Below, piece after piece: positions 36,409 to 47,510 of a DNA stretch of 64,000 nucleotides (positions are counted from its first letter, which is position 1; every line of letters begins with the position of its first letter). This stretch comes from an uncultured Erythrobacter sp. (lineage in GTDB: Bacteria; Pseudomonadota; Alphaproteobacteria; Sphingomonadales; Sphingomonadaceae), in contig CANMOQ010000003.1 of assembly GCA_947499505.1 (NCBI GenBank), positions 124,001 to 188,000 on the forward strand. The letters are read 5' to 3'. The notes beneath the pieces were generated by a model. It searched no databases. It was not told the DNA's origin and was given only the letters and a program-made list of their open reading frames with translations. Both the position numbers and the translations under genes were made by a program.

Positions 36409-36437
36409 ATCATAAGGGTATGAAACCATATGAAGAT
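36409..36437 (+). promoter_or_regulatory. Conserved leader of TonB receptor 1
   Basis: The stretch ATCATAAGGGTATGAAACCA followed by TATGAAGATTTC also precedes receptor 2 (39945-39974) with only a few changes. It holds AAGGG (36414-36418), an early ATG at 36420 and the true ATG at 36430 ten bases later, so a short overlapping reading frame precedes the receptor in both genes. Confidence 0.7.
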
Positions 36438-39400
36438 TTCCAATCAACTCCGACTGAGCGCGGGCTCTTTCGCAGTAGGCTTGGCACTCGCATCGGCTCC
36501 GGCTTTTGCGCAAGACGCCGACGTCAGTAGCGATGGAGACGCAGCAGAAGAGGAAAACCAAATCCTCGTTACTGGTTCGCGCTTGAACGTTAACCCCAAC
36601 CTAGAGGGCGCAAATCCTGTTCTTAGCGTGAGCCAAGAACAGATTAAAGCTCAAGGCACCGTTCGCGTGGAAGATCTCGTGAACCAGCTGCCGCAGGTTT
36701 TTGCTGGCCAAGCCGGTGAAGTTGCCAACGGCGCGTCGGGCACCTCAACTCTGAACCTTCGCGGTCTGGGTGCGCAACGTACGTTGGTTCTGATTGACGG
36801 ACGCCGCCTTCCTTATGGTTCTTCGCAAATCTCGGCTGCGAACCTCGATCTTATTCCAACTCAACTTATTGAGCGCGTTGATGTTCTAACCGGCGGCGCT
36901 TCAGCTGTGTACGGTTCGGACGCAGTTGGCGGTGTTGCCAACTTTATCCTGAAGCGCGATTTCGAAGGCGTGGAACTGGATATCCAAGGTGGCTTCCAGC
37001 AAAACGGCAACGACGTTGGCTTCTTCCGCAACGTACTAGAGAATGCAAACCAGCCAGTCCCTGGCCCAGTTACCGATGGCGCTGAATACAGCTTCACCGG
37101 CATCCTCGGAGCGAACACCGCAGATGGCCGTGGTAACGTAACGATTTTCGGTAACTACGAACGTCGCGAGCAGATCACGCAAGACAACCGCATTTTCTCC
37201 GCTTGTACTATTGGCAACTCAAGCAACCCGGTTACCAGCTTCGGCGGTGCAGGCTGTGTTGGTTCAGGCAACTTCCGTCTCATGGGCGGCGCAGTTGGTC
37301 TTACCGACCCTGCAGGAAGCGCAACAAACCCGACGGCTACCGATCAAACCGTTAACTTGTTCTTCCAAGAAGCGAACGGTGAGCTCGTTGAATTCGTTGG
37401 TGGTCCAGCGCAAACCTACAACTTTGGTGCGCGTAACTTCTTCCAGCGTCCTTCAGAGCGTTTCACAATCTACGCCAAGGGTCACTATGAGATCTCGGAT
37501 AACCTCGAGTTTTTTGCTGACCTTTCATACGTAGACAACGTGTCTGACGCGCAGATTGCTGAAACTGCATCATTCGGTGTTGGCCAGTACTCTGTAAATT
37601 GCGACAACCCTTACCTTGAAGGTGTCGCCGGTACTGCACGTGGTCAGACCTTCACCTATTATGACATTTATGGTTGTGATGCTGCTGCGATCGCAGCGGG
37701 CACAATTGTCGACGGTGTGACTGTTTCGCACCGTAACGTTGAAGGTGGTCCACGTAACTCGCGTCTCGAAAACTCTGCGTTCCGGATCGTTTCTGGTCTA
37801 CGCGGTGATTTCGGTGATGGCGTTTGGTCTTACGAAGTGTTCGGTCAGTATGCCGAAACTTCAGACACTTCGATCTCGACTAATGACTTCGTGATCGCCA
37901 ACCTTGATCAAGCACTGCTTGCTGTTCGCGATGTCGACGGCAACATCGTGTGTCAGGACCCATCGGGCGGTTGTGTTCCTTACAACCCGTTCCAACGCGG
38001 ACCGAATGGCGAAACTCTGATCACCTCTGATCAGACCGACTTCATCCAAGGCGTTGGTATCGTTGTTGGTGAAACAAGCCAGCTAGTCGTTGGTGCCAAC
38101 GTTCAAGCCGACCTGGGCGAGTATGGTTTCAGCTCACCATTCAGCGACGAAGGCATCGCCTTCCTCGTTGGTGTTGAGTATCGTGAAGACACTCTCTCAT
38201 CGACACCTGATGAAATCAGCCAGGTTCCTGGTGGTGGCTTCACCGGTGTTGGCGGCGCGACTCTCGCAGTTGAGGGCGCAGTTGACGTCTACGAAATCTA
38301 CAGCGAACTTCAGATCCCACTCGTAACCGATCGCCCGTTCTTCAAAGAACTGACGGTTTCAGGCCAGTATCGCTACTCGAACTACACTGCGAGCGGTAAT
38401 GGCATTGATAACGGGTTCAGCACCGATGCCTTTGGTATCCAAGGTGTTTGGGCGCCGATCGACGACATCAAGTTCCGCGCTCAGTTCCAGCGTTCGGTGC
38501 GTGCACCAAACGTTATTGAACTGTTTACGGGTCAGGATACAGGTCTTCCAAACCTCAACTCTGCCGGCACCAATACGCTTGGTCAGCAGTTGTTCGATCC
38601 ATGCTCATCGGCTGCGCCGATTGCTTCGCTGGCAGCTTGTGAAAACACGGGCGTTACGGCAGCTCAGTATGGCAGCATCATCGACGTGATTTCTGGTCAG
38701 ACCCAGTCCATCACCGGTGGTAACCCGGACCTTGCACCGGAAAGCTCAGATACGTTCACGGCTGGTTTCGTGTTCGAACCGACTTTCCTTCCTGGGTTCA
38801 GCCTTTCGGTCGATTACTTCGATATCACTGTAGATGAGTTCATCTCGGCAGGTATCGCGGCTCAGACCACACTGGATCAGTGTCTAGCGACCGGTGATGC
38901 CGCATTCTGCGACCTGATCACCCGCTCGACACCGAACGGCAACCTTGTGTCTGGTCAGCCAGGTGTTGGCTTCATCGCCACCAACCTGAACATCGCTGAG
39001 CTTAACACTTCAGGCTTCGATATTCAGGCTGGCTATTCAACCGATATCGGTGGAATTGGTGGTCTGCGTCTCGACTATGCAGCGACGATCCTGGATACGA
39101 ACGACTTCGTTCCATTCCCAGGCGGTGACGCGATCGATTGCGCCGGCTTCCTCAACAACGGCTGTGTCCAACCGGTCAATCCAAAGTATCGTCATCGTGC
39201 GGTACTGACTTGGCAATCACTGTTCGGTCCAGACATCAACGTCACATGGCGTCATTTCAGCTCAACCGACAACGACGTTGTTGCTGACAACCCTGAGATT
39301 GACGATCAACTGCCTGCTCAGAACTATGTCGATCTCTCGTTCACATACGGGGTTACCGACACAGTTACGCTGCGCGGCGGTGTGCTGAACGTTCTGAACA

Positions 39401-39513
39401 ACCAACCACCAGTGTCAGCCTCTTCAGGGCCGCCACTCGGTAACGGTAACACCTTCCCGACCATCTACGATACGGGTCGGCAATTCTTCGGCGGTATCAA
39501 CTTCAAGTTCTGA
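36430..39513 (+). CDS. TonB-dependent outer-membrane receptor 1
   Basis: 1027 residues. Signal peptide to about residue 28 (SAPAFA-QDA), an acidic linker, the TonB box-like QILVTGSRL, plug domain (EDLVNQLPQVFAGQAGE, LNLRGLGAQRTLVLIDGRRL, RVDVLTGGASAVYGSDAVGGVANFI) and a large 22-strand barrel ending with IYDTGRQFFGGINFKF, the aromatic C-terminus recognised by the Bam complex. No STN domain, so no transcription signalling is expected. It takes up a siderophore, vitamin, glycan or peptide; substrate unknown. Codons are rich in GTT, GGT and CGT compared with the neighbours, as in strongly expressed genes. Confidence 0.94.
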   Translation: MKISNQLRLSAGSFAVGLALASAPAFAQDADVSSDGDAAEEENQILVTGSRLNVNPNLEGANPVLSVSQEQIKAQGTVRVEDLVNQLPQVFAGQAGEVANGASGTSTLNLRGLGAQRTLVLIDGRRLPYGSSQISAANLDLIPTQLIERVDVLTGGASAVYGSDAVGGVANFILKRDFEGVELDIQGGFQQNGNDVGFFRNVLENANQPVPGPVTDGAEYSFTGILGANTADGRGNVTIFGNYERREQITQDNRIFSACTIGNSSNPVTSFGGAGCVGSGNFRLMGGAVGLTDPAGSATNPTATDQTVNLFFQEANGELVEFVGGPAQTYNFGARNFFQRPSERFTIYAKGHYEISDNLEFFADLSYVDNVSDAQIAETASFGVGQYSVNCDNPYLEGVAGTARGQTFTYYDIYGCDAAAIAAGTIVDGVTVSHRNVEGGPRNSRLENSAFRIVSGLRGDFGDGVWSYEVFGQYAETSDTSISTNDFVIANLDQALLAVRDVDGNIVCQDPSGGCVPYNPFQRGPNGETLITSDQTDFIQGVGIVVGETSQLVVGANVQADLGEYGFSSPFSDEGIAFLVGVEYREDTLSSTPDEISQVPGGGFTGVGGATLAVEGAVDVYEIYSELQIPLVTDRPFFKELTVSGQYRYSNYTASGNGIDNGFSTDAFGIQGVWAPIDDIKFRAQFQRSVRAPNVIELFTGQDTGLPNLNSAGTNTLGQQLFDPCSSAAPIASLAACENTGVTAAQYGSIIDVISGQTQSITGGNPDLAPESSDTFTAGFVFEPTFLPGFSLSVDYFDITVDEFISAGIAAQTTLDQCLATGDAAFCDLITRSTPNGNLVSGQPGVGFIATNLNIAELNTSGFDIQAGYSTDIGGIGGLRLDYAATILDTNDFVPFPGGDAIDCAGFLNNGCVQPVNPKYRHRAVLTWQSLFGPDINVTWRHFSSTDNDVVADNPEIDDQLPAQNYVDLSFTYGVTDTVTLRGGVLNVLNNQPPVSASSGPPLGNGNTFPTIYDTGRQFFGGINFKF

Positions 39514-39538
39514 TCCCGGCGATAGCCAACAAGAGAAA

Positions 39539-39566
39539 GCCGCGGACTTCGGTCCGCGGCTTTTTT
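39539..39566 (+). terminator. Rho-independent terminator after TonB receptor 1
   Basis: Nine-base stem GCCGCGGAC/GTCCGCGGC around a TTCG loop (39548-39551), followed by six T. It separates the two receptor genes into two transcripts. Confidence 0.95.
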
Positions 39567-39966
39567 GTTTCTGGTGTGCGAGGGTTTCAAGGGCCATGGT
39601 TCCAAGATCGGTCGGGACGCACCAGAACTCTCTCACCAAAGCTGGGTAAGGCAGACGCGAGCGACTCCCGAACCGCAACAAAACCAGCCAAACCACATGT
39701 TGCAATTCTGATACACTGCACGTTCATTTTCGAAAGTCGCGAGGTAGGGCTTCACATTCAGCCGAAGAGCAGTCTTTATTCCGCGCAGGAATAGTTTGGG
39801 TGAATTCTTGGCGTTGCAGCGCCAATTTTTCGGTCAGCTAGTGCCTTATCGAATAGGAAGACGTGAACGCAGAGGCATGCAGTGCCTAGACATTCCTCGC
39901 CTTCTTTCGGATGCAAATCTTCGCATTCACAAAAGATTTGGACCAATCATAGGGGTATGAAACCAA
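39567..39966 (+). promoter_or_regulatory. Promoter and leader region of TonB receptor 2
   Basis: 400 bases without a supported gene. TTGGCG (39808-39813) and CGCCAA (39820-39825) form a hairpin directly followed by TTTTT (39826-39830), so a terminator or attenuator lies 136 bases upstream of the receptor. The conserved leader (ATCATAGGGGTATGAAACCA) is at 39946-39966; early ATG at 39957, AGGGG at 39951-39955. Short open frames here have no other coding support. Confidence 0.45.
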
Positions 39967-42900
39967 ATGAAAATTTCGACACAACTCCGGCTTAGTGCCG
40001 GCTCCCTCGCCGTCGGGCTCGCGCTCGCATCGGTGCCGGGATTGGCTCAGGATGCTGAGGTTCAGGACACTGAAACCGCAGAAGACGTCGCCGAATCAAC
40101 CGAAGAGCCATCAGGTACGATTATTGTATCTGGCTCGCGTATCGCGCGCCCTAATCTGGACTCCACTGTTCCGGTTACTTCCGTTTCCGCGGATGAGATC
40201 ATCGACGGTGCAGACATTAGCTTGGGCGACGCTCTTAACGACCTGCCTTCGCTTCGTTCGACATTCTCACAAGCCAACTCAAACCGTTTCATCGGCACAT
40301 CTGGCTTGAACCTGCTTGACCTTCGTGGTCTTGGCACAAACCGGACCCTGGTTTTGATCAACGGCCGCCGCCAAGTTGGCGCGCTTCCAGGTGACTTCCG
40401 GATCGACGTTAACACGATCCCGTTCGAGCTCCTTGAGCGCGTGGACGTGGTTACCGGCGGTAACTCAGCCATCTATGGTTCGGAAGCTGTTGCTGGTGTT
40501 GTAAACTTCATTCTGCGTGAAGATTTCGAAGGCATTAGGGTCACTGGTCAGAGCTCAATCACGGGCCGTGGTGACCGCGATCAGCAATTCCTCGCTGTCA
40601 CGGCAGGTACTAATTTCGCTGACGGTCGCGGTAACATCGCAGTTTCCGGCGAATACGCTCGTGCCGACGCACTGTTTAACAGTCAGCGCGATTTCCAAAC
40701 GGGCGCATTCAATGGCCGTCGTCAGTTTAACCGCACATCTGCAGGTGTAGGTCCAAACACCTTCACCTTCTTCAATGGCGGTGTTCGCAACGGCAACATC
40801 TCGGATGGTACGAACATCCTGGGTCTGGCGTGTAACACGACCACTCCTGCCCTCGAAGCAGCGACCTGTGCGACAGACCGCAACGGCGACGTATTTAGCC
40901 CAGCTGGTGCGCGTGAAGAAGCACTCTACGTCTTCAACTCAGCTGGTCGCCTTGTACGCAACCAACCTGACCTCGACTTCCGCCGCGCTGGCAGCAACAA
41001 CACCCTTGGCGGTGTTGGCTCGACTCTGCGTAATACCGGTCAGCTTGCGCCGGGCCTTGATCGCTACACAGTGAACGCATTGGCTCGTTACGAGTTCTCA
41101 CCTGCGTTTGAAGTGTTCCTCGAAGCGAAATACCAGTCGCTGGAAGCTCTTCAAGAAGGTCAGCCGACCTTCCGCTTCTTCGATGAAGTTATCACCTTCG
41201 ACAACGCGTTCCTGAACCCAGCAGATGCTGACTTCATTCAGAACACACTGCAACCAGCCTTCACTGGCGGCACTGGGTTCTTCTACTCACGCTTCAACGT
41301 CGACCTTGGTGGTCGTTCGGAAATCAACGAGCGTGAAATGTACCGTATCGCTGGCGGTGTACGCGGCGACTACAATGATGACTGGTACTATGAGATTGCT
41401 GCGTCTTACAGCCGTCTCGATACGTTCCTGACATCGCGTAACCAGATCATCGAGCAAAACTTCAGCAATGCTGTTGACGCTGTGTTTGACGGTGCGGGCA
41501 ACATCGCCTGCCGTATCAACACGGATGCTGACACAACCAACGATGATCCAGCATGTGTTGCACTGAACATTTTTGGTTCAGGTAGTCCAAGCCAAGCAGC
41601 GATCGACTATGTTGCGTTCGACTCTACTCGTGACGAGAATGCAGAACAATTCGTTATCACTGCGTTCACCAGCGGCGACCTGTCTAGCTTGTTCGAACTG
41701 CCCGGTGGCCCAATCGCATTCTCTGTTGGTGCAGAATATCGTGAAGAGAGCTCATTCTCTGACTTCGATGATCTGACCCAATCAGGTGCGACATTCCTGA
41801 ACATCATTCCAACCTTCGATCCACCGAAGTTCACTGAGAAGAGCGTCTTCGGCGAAGTCCGTATCCCGCTCTTGGCGGATATTCCGTTCATCAATGAGTT
41901 CACCCTCGAAGGCGCGGCGCGTTATTCTGATTACAATACCGCAGCCGACAAGATCTTCACTTGGAATGCTGGTGCCGTTTGGTCGCCTATCGAAGATCTC
42001 CGCATTCGCGGTAACTTCTCGAAGTCTATCCGGGTTCCAAACCCAAGCGATCTGTTCTCACCCCAGTCTCAGAACTTCGCGTTCTTGGCTGACCCATGCG
42101 ACATTCAGAACATCAACACCGCGGGTCCAAACCGCGTTGCTAACTGTACTGCGATTGGCATCTCTCCAGGAGCCAACTTCGTGAACGTTGATGCGCGTGC
42201 AGCTTCGCTTCCATTCCTGACAGGCGGTAACCCGCTGCTCGCGGAAGAGGAATCAGAAAGCTACACAATCGGCATGGTCTTCGAGCCGGAGTTTGTTCCG
42301 GGCTTTGCAATGACTATCGATTATTACAACATCAACATCACGAATGTGATTGCTGCTGTTGGCGCTCAGCAAGTGCTCGATAACTGCTTTGACGCTGATC
42401 CAGGCAACTTCCCGAACAATGCGTTCTGCCCATCGATCAACCCGCGCGATCCAACGACGAACTTCTTCGCTGATCCAGTGCTGGTTGGTGGCTCGTTCAA
42501 CTTCGCTGCTCTCGAGACCGAGGGCATCGATATGGACTTCCGCTACAGCACAACGTTCGAGAACGACAATCGTCTGTCTCTGCGTTTGCTTGGTACTTAT
42601 GTACTGCGCAACGTAGCATTCCTCGACATTGCCAACCCAACTGAGCCAGATCGTATTCAAAGCGAATTGGGTGATCCAACCTTCGCTGCGAACTTCTCGG
42701 TCGACTATGCGTTCAGCGATTTCTCAATCAACTACGATCTTCGCTATGTCGGCCGTCAGCTGATTCAAGAGTTCGAAGATGAATTCGCATTCAACGGCAA
42801 CCCACCAAACAATCCACTTGCCAATGGTCAACGCTACTACGGTGACGTTTTCTACCAGGACATCCGGGTTGAATGGGACGTTGAAGAGAAGGCAACATTC

Positions 42901-43029
42901 TTCGCTGGTGTCGACAACCTGCTTGATGAACTTCCACCGCTCGGTCTGACCGGCGCGGGCGCAGGTTCAGGCGTGTTCGATAACTTTGGTCGTACGTTCT
43001 ACGCGGGCTTCCGCCTCGACCTCGACTAA
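39967..43029 (+). CDS. TonB-dependent outer-membrane receptor 2
   Basis: 1020 residues, paralogue of the receptor before it: same signal peptide plan (MKISTQLRLSAGSLAVGLAL, split from its cleavage region GLAQDAE), acidic linker, TIIVSGSRIARPNL, plug (LLDLRGLGTNRTLVLINGRR, RVDVVTGGNSAIYGSEAVAGVVNFIL) and barrel. No STN domain. The C-terminus reads FGRTFYAGFRLDLD, so the last residue is Asp, not the usual aromatic residue. Cysteines occur in pairs in extracellular-loop regions, like those of receptor 1. Substrate unknown. Codon use resembles receptor 1. Confidence 0.93.
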   Translation: MKISTQLRLSAGSLAVGLALASVPGLAQDAEVQDTETAEDVAESTEEPSGTIIVSGSRIARPNLDSTVPVTSVSADEIIDGADISLGDALNDLPSLRSTFSQANSNRFIGTSGLNLLDLRGLGTNRTLVLINGRRQVGALPGDFRIDVNTIPFELLERVDVVTGGNSAIYGSEAVAGVVNFILREDFEGIRVTGQSSITGRGDRDQQFLAVTAGTNFADGRGNIAVSGEYARADALFNSQRDFQTGAFNGRRQFNRTSAGVGPNTFTFFNGGVRNGNISDGTNILGLACNTTTPALEAATCATDRNGDVFSPAGAREEALYVFNSAGRLVRNQPDLDFRRAGSNNTLGGVGSTLRNTGQLAPGLDRYTVNALARYEFSPAFEVFLEAKYQSLEALQEGQPTFRFFDEVITFDNAFLNPADADFIQNTLQPAFTGGTGFFYSRFNVDLGGRSEINEREMYRIAGGVRGDYNDDWYYEIAASYSRLDTFLTSRNQIIEQNFSNAVDAVFDGAGNIACRINTDADTTNDDPACVALNIFGSGSPSQAAIDYVAFDSTRDENAEQFVITAFTSGDLSSLFELPGGPIAFSVGAEYREESSFSDFDDLTQSGATFLNIIPTFDPPKFTEKSVFGEVRIPLLADIPFINEFTLEGAARYSDYNTAADKIFTWNAGAVWSPIEDLRIRGNFSKSIRVPNPSDLFSPQSQNFAFLADPCDIQNINTAGPNRVANCTAIGISPGANFVNVDARAASLPFLTGGNPLLAEEESESYTIGMVFEPEFVPGFAMTIDYYNINITNVIAAVGAQQVLDNCFDADPGNFPNNAFCPSINPRDPTTNFFADPVLVGGSFNFAALETEGIDMDFRYSTTFENDNRLSLRLLGTYVLRNVAFLDIANPTEPDRIQSELGDPTFAANFSVDYAFSDFSINYDLRYVGRQLIQEFEDEFAFNGNPPNNPLANGQRYYGDVFYQDIRVEWDVEEKATFFAGVDNLLDELPPLGLTGAGAGSGVFDNFGRTFYAGFRLDLD

Positions 43030-43050
43030 GTAAAACCAAGCACGAAAAGA

Positions 43051-43079
43051 AAGGGCCCCGGGAAACCGGGGCCCTTTTT
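43051..43079 (+). terminator. Rho-independent terminator after TonB receptor 2
   Basis: Eleven-base stem AAGGGCCCCGG/CCGGGGCCCTT with GAAA tetraloop (43062-43065) and a T run to 43079. Confidence 0.95.
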
Positions 43080-43180
43080 CTATGTGGGTCATTTGATTTT
43101 AGAGCTCTAGGATAACGCCCCTAGAAGACAGCTTGAACTCGTGGTTTAAACCCCGCGCGCCCAAGCCTCTTCGCTCAACG

Positions 43181-45760
<2,580 letters not shown>

Positions 45761-45798
45761 CTGCGTACTTCCTCAGTCGAACTTACCACTCCGATATA

Positions 45799-45818
45799 GT
45801 GTTGCAATTCAGCAACAC
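45799..45818 (-). promoter_or_regulatory. Perfect inverted repeat upstream of clpB
   Basis: GTGTTGC-AATTCA-GCAACAC, seven-base arms and a six-base spacer. On the minus strand CTTGTG just before it and CTATAT right after it could be -35 and -10 of a promoter. An operator for a stress regulator or an mRNA leader hairpin are both possible. Confidence 0.5.
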
Positions 45819-45932
45819 AAGCGGCCAGCCTGCAAAAAGTGCAAGTGTGTTACTCGCATATAGGGGTTACCCAGATTGTTGCGAGGGGGCAGCGGAAATT
45901 TCAGCCAGTTTTGGCCGTCACCTAGCCGCACA

Positions 45933-47378
45933 TCAGGAGGCTGAAATGCCCTCAAGACCGGGCACCATGATCGTGCGTACTCCGCCAAAATCCTCGCGCA
46001 CGACAATCACGCCCTGCTTTTCCAGATGATCGAGCAAGCGCCGGATGCGGCCAGGAGAGCTGGTGCCATAAGCGCGCGCCAGCGCATCCTCATCCACCTC
46101 GGTTTCGCCCGCATGGGCCGCGCTGGCGATGACCAGCCATGGGGCGAGCAAGTCTTCTTCAACCTGCCCTGCCAGTTGCAGGATACGCGCGCGGGTCGCC
46201 TCATTCAGATCATCCAGCTGCGCGCCCGCAATGGCGAAATCGCGGCGGAACACCTGCATATCGGGCATCGGGCCGATAATCCGCTCTCGGCGGCAACGCG
46301 CCAGGAATGATTGATACTGCGAGCTGGCCGATTGAAACGCAGCGTCCTCGGACCCTGCAAGCTCTTTGATGATCGCCGCGATCCGCTCCTGAACATCGGT
46401 TTGCGGCGCGGCATCCGCTGTGCCTGCGGGCGCTTCCTCGCTGCGGGCGATGCTCTGCTCGACCGCCTCAATGGGCGGAGCGGGCGGCGGCGGGGGCGCG
46501 GGATTGGCTTTGGCAGCCTCTGCGGCCAGATCCTGCGTCAGCAGCGCCTCCATATCCGCGGGGCCCTGAGCGGGCATTGGCATCAATCCGCCGACGTCGT
46601 CTTTCTTGCCCGATTTCACCGGGCCGATCTTCACCGCGACCGGGCGGCGGCTGATCGCGGGGCCGAGCGCCAGGAAATAGCCGCGCTCCAGCTCGCGAAT
46701 GCGCTCTGCCTGTCTGCGCTCCATGCCGAGCAGATCGGCGGCGCGCACCATGTCGATATCGAGAAACGTGCGCCCCATCAGAAAGTTGGAAGCTTCCGCC
46801 GCGACGTTCTTGGCCAGTTTCGCTAGACGCTGCGTCGCCACCACGCCTGCGAGGCCGCGCTTACGCCCGCGGCACATCAAATTGGTCATCGCTCCCAACG
46901 TCATCCGGCGCGTATCCTCGGCGATCTCACCCGCGACCGAGGGCGCAAACATTTGCGCCTCGTCAACGACGACCAGAGCGGGAAACCAATGTTCGCGCGG
47001 GGCATCGAACAGGGCGGCGATAAATTGCGCGGCGCAGCGGATTTGCTGCTCCACCTCAAGCCCCTCCAACGCCAGAACGACGCTGGCGCGGTGTTCGCGA
47101 ATGCGGCGGGCGAGCGCTTCGATCTCGGCTGCGGAATAGGCAGCGGCATCGATCACGATGTGGCCAAACTCTTCGGCAAGAGACGTAAAGTCTCCCTCAG
47201 GATCGATCACGACCTGCTGCACCATTTGCGAGCTTTCCTCGAGCAGGCGGCGGAGCAAATGCGACTTTCCGCTGCCCGAATTGCCCTGAACCAGCAGGCG
47301 GGTCGCAAGCAATTCTTTGATATCGAACTGCACCGGCGTGCCGGAGGCTTCGTGGCCGATGGTGATCTGAGCTTTCAC
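45933..47378 (-). CDS. HerA/DUF87-type ATPase
   Basis: 481 residues from GTG 47378 (begins VKAQITIGHEASG). Walker A GNSGSGKSHLLRRL near residue 32-45, Walker B VVVDEAQMFAPS, sensor region GAMTNLMCRGRKRGLAGVVATQRLAKL. These are the motifs of HerA/FtsK-like DUF87 ATPases, helicase-type motors of DNA processing or translocation. After the ATPase core there is a Pro/Ala-rich linker (PAPPPPPAPP) at about residue 300 and a C-terminal domain of about 130 residues with a winged-helix look (SSPGRIRRLLDHLEKQGVIVV). No NurA-like partner lies nearby. Confidence 0.8.
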   Translation of the reverse strand: MKAQITIGHEASGTPVQFDIKELLATRLLVQGNSGSGKSHLLRRLLEESSQMVQQVVIDPEGDFTSLAEEFGHIVIDAAAYSAAEIEALARRIREHRASVVLALEGLEVEQQIRCAAQFIAALFDAPREHWFPALVVVDEAQMFAPSVAGEIAEDTRRMTLGAMTNLMCRGRKRGLAGVVATQRLAKLAKNVAAEASNFLMGRTFLDIDMVRAADLLGMERRQAERIRELERGYFLALGPAISRRPVAVKIGPVKSGKKDDVGGLMPMPAQGPADMEALLTQDLAAEAAKANPAPPPPPAPPIEAVEQSIARSEEAPAGTADAAPQTDVQERIAAIIKELAGSEDAAFQSASSQYQSFLARCRRERIIGPMPDMQVFRRDFAIAGAQLDDLNEATRARILQLAGQVEEDLLAPWLVIASAAHAGETEVDEDALARAYGTSSPGRIRRLLDHLEKQGVIVVREDFGGVRTIMVPGLEGISAS

Positions 47379-47510
47379 AAACACCTGCGTAGCGAGCCGA
47401 ATCCGCAAAGTGGAAGGGCCAGCGCCCTCCTAATCCCCAATCCCCTTCGCGATGCATACCCCTTCACCGGCGCAGAATTGCGCGCTAGCAAGGCATCCAG
47501 AGGAGAGTTT

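Noticed and set aside
36375..36410. Sigma-70 promoter TTGACA...TATTAT before TonB receptor 1
   Set aside because: Spacer of 24 bases is too long.
39567..39800. Small open frames (about 70-90 codons) between the TonB receptors
   Set aside because: No ribosome-binding site, no domain, and unusual residue composition; treated as non-coding.
46953..47510. Long N-terminal extension of the acylase frame
   Set aside because: Lies antisense to the HerA-like ATPase and lacks a leader; ATG 47511 has a strong ribosome-binding site and membrane anchor.
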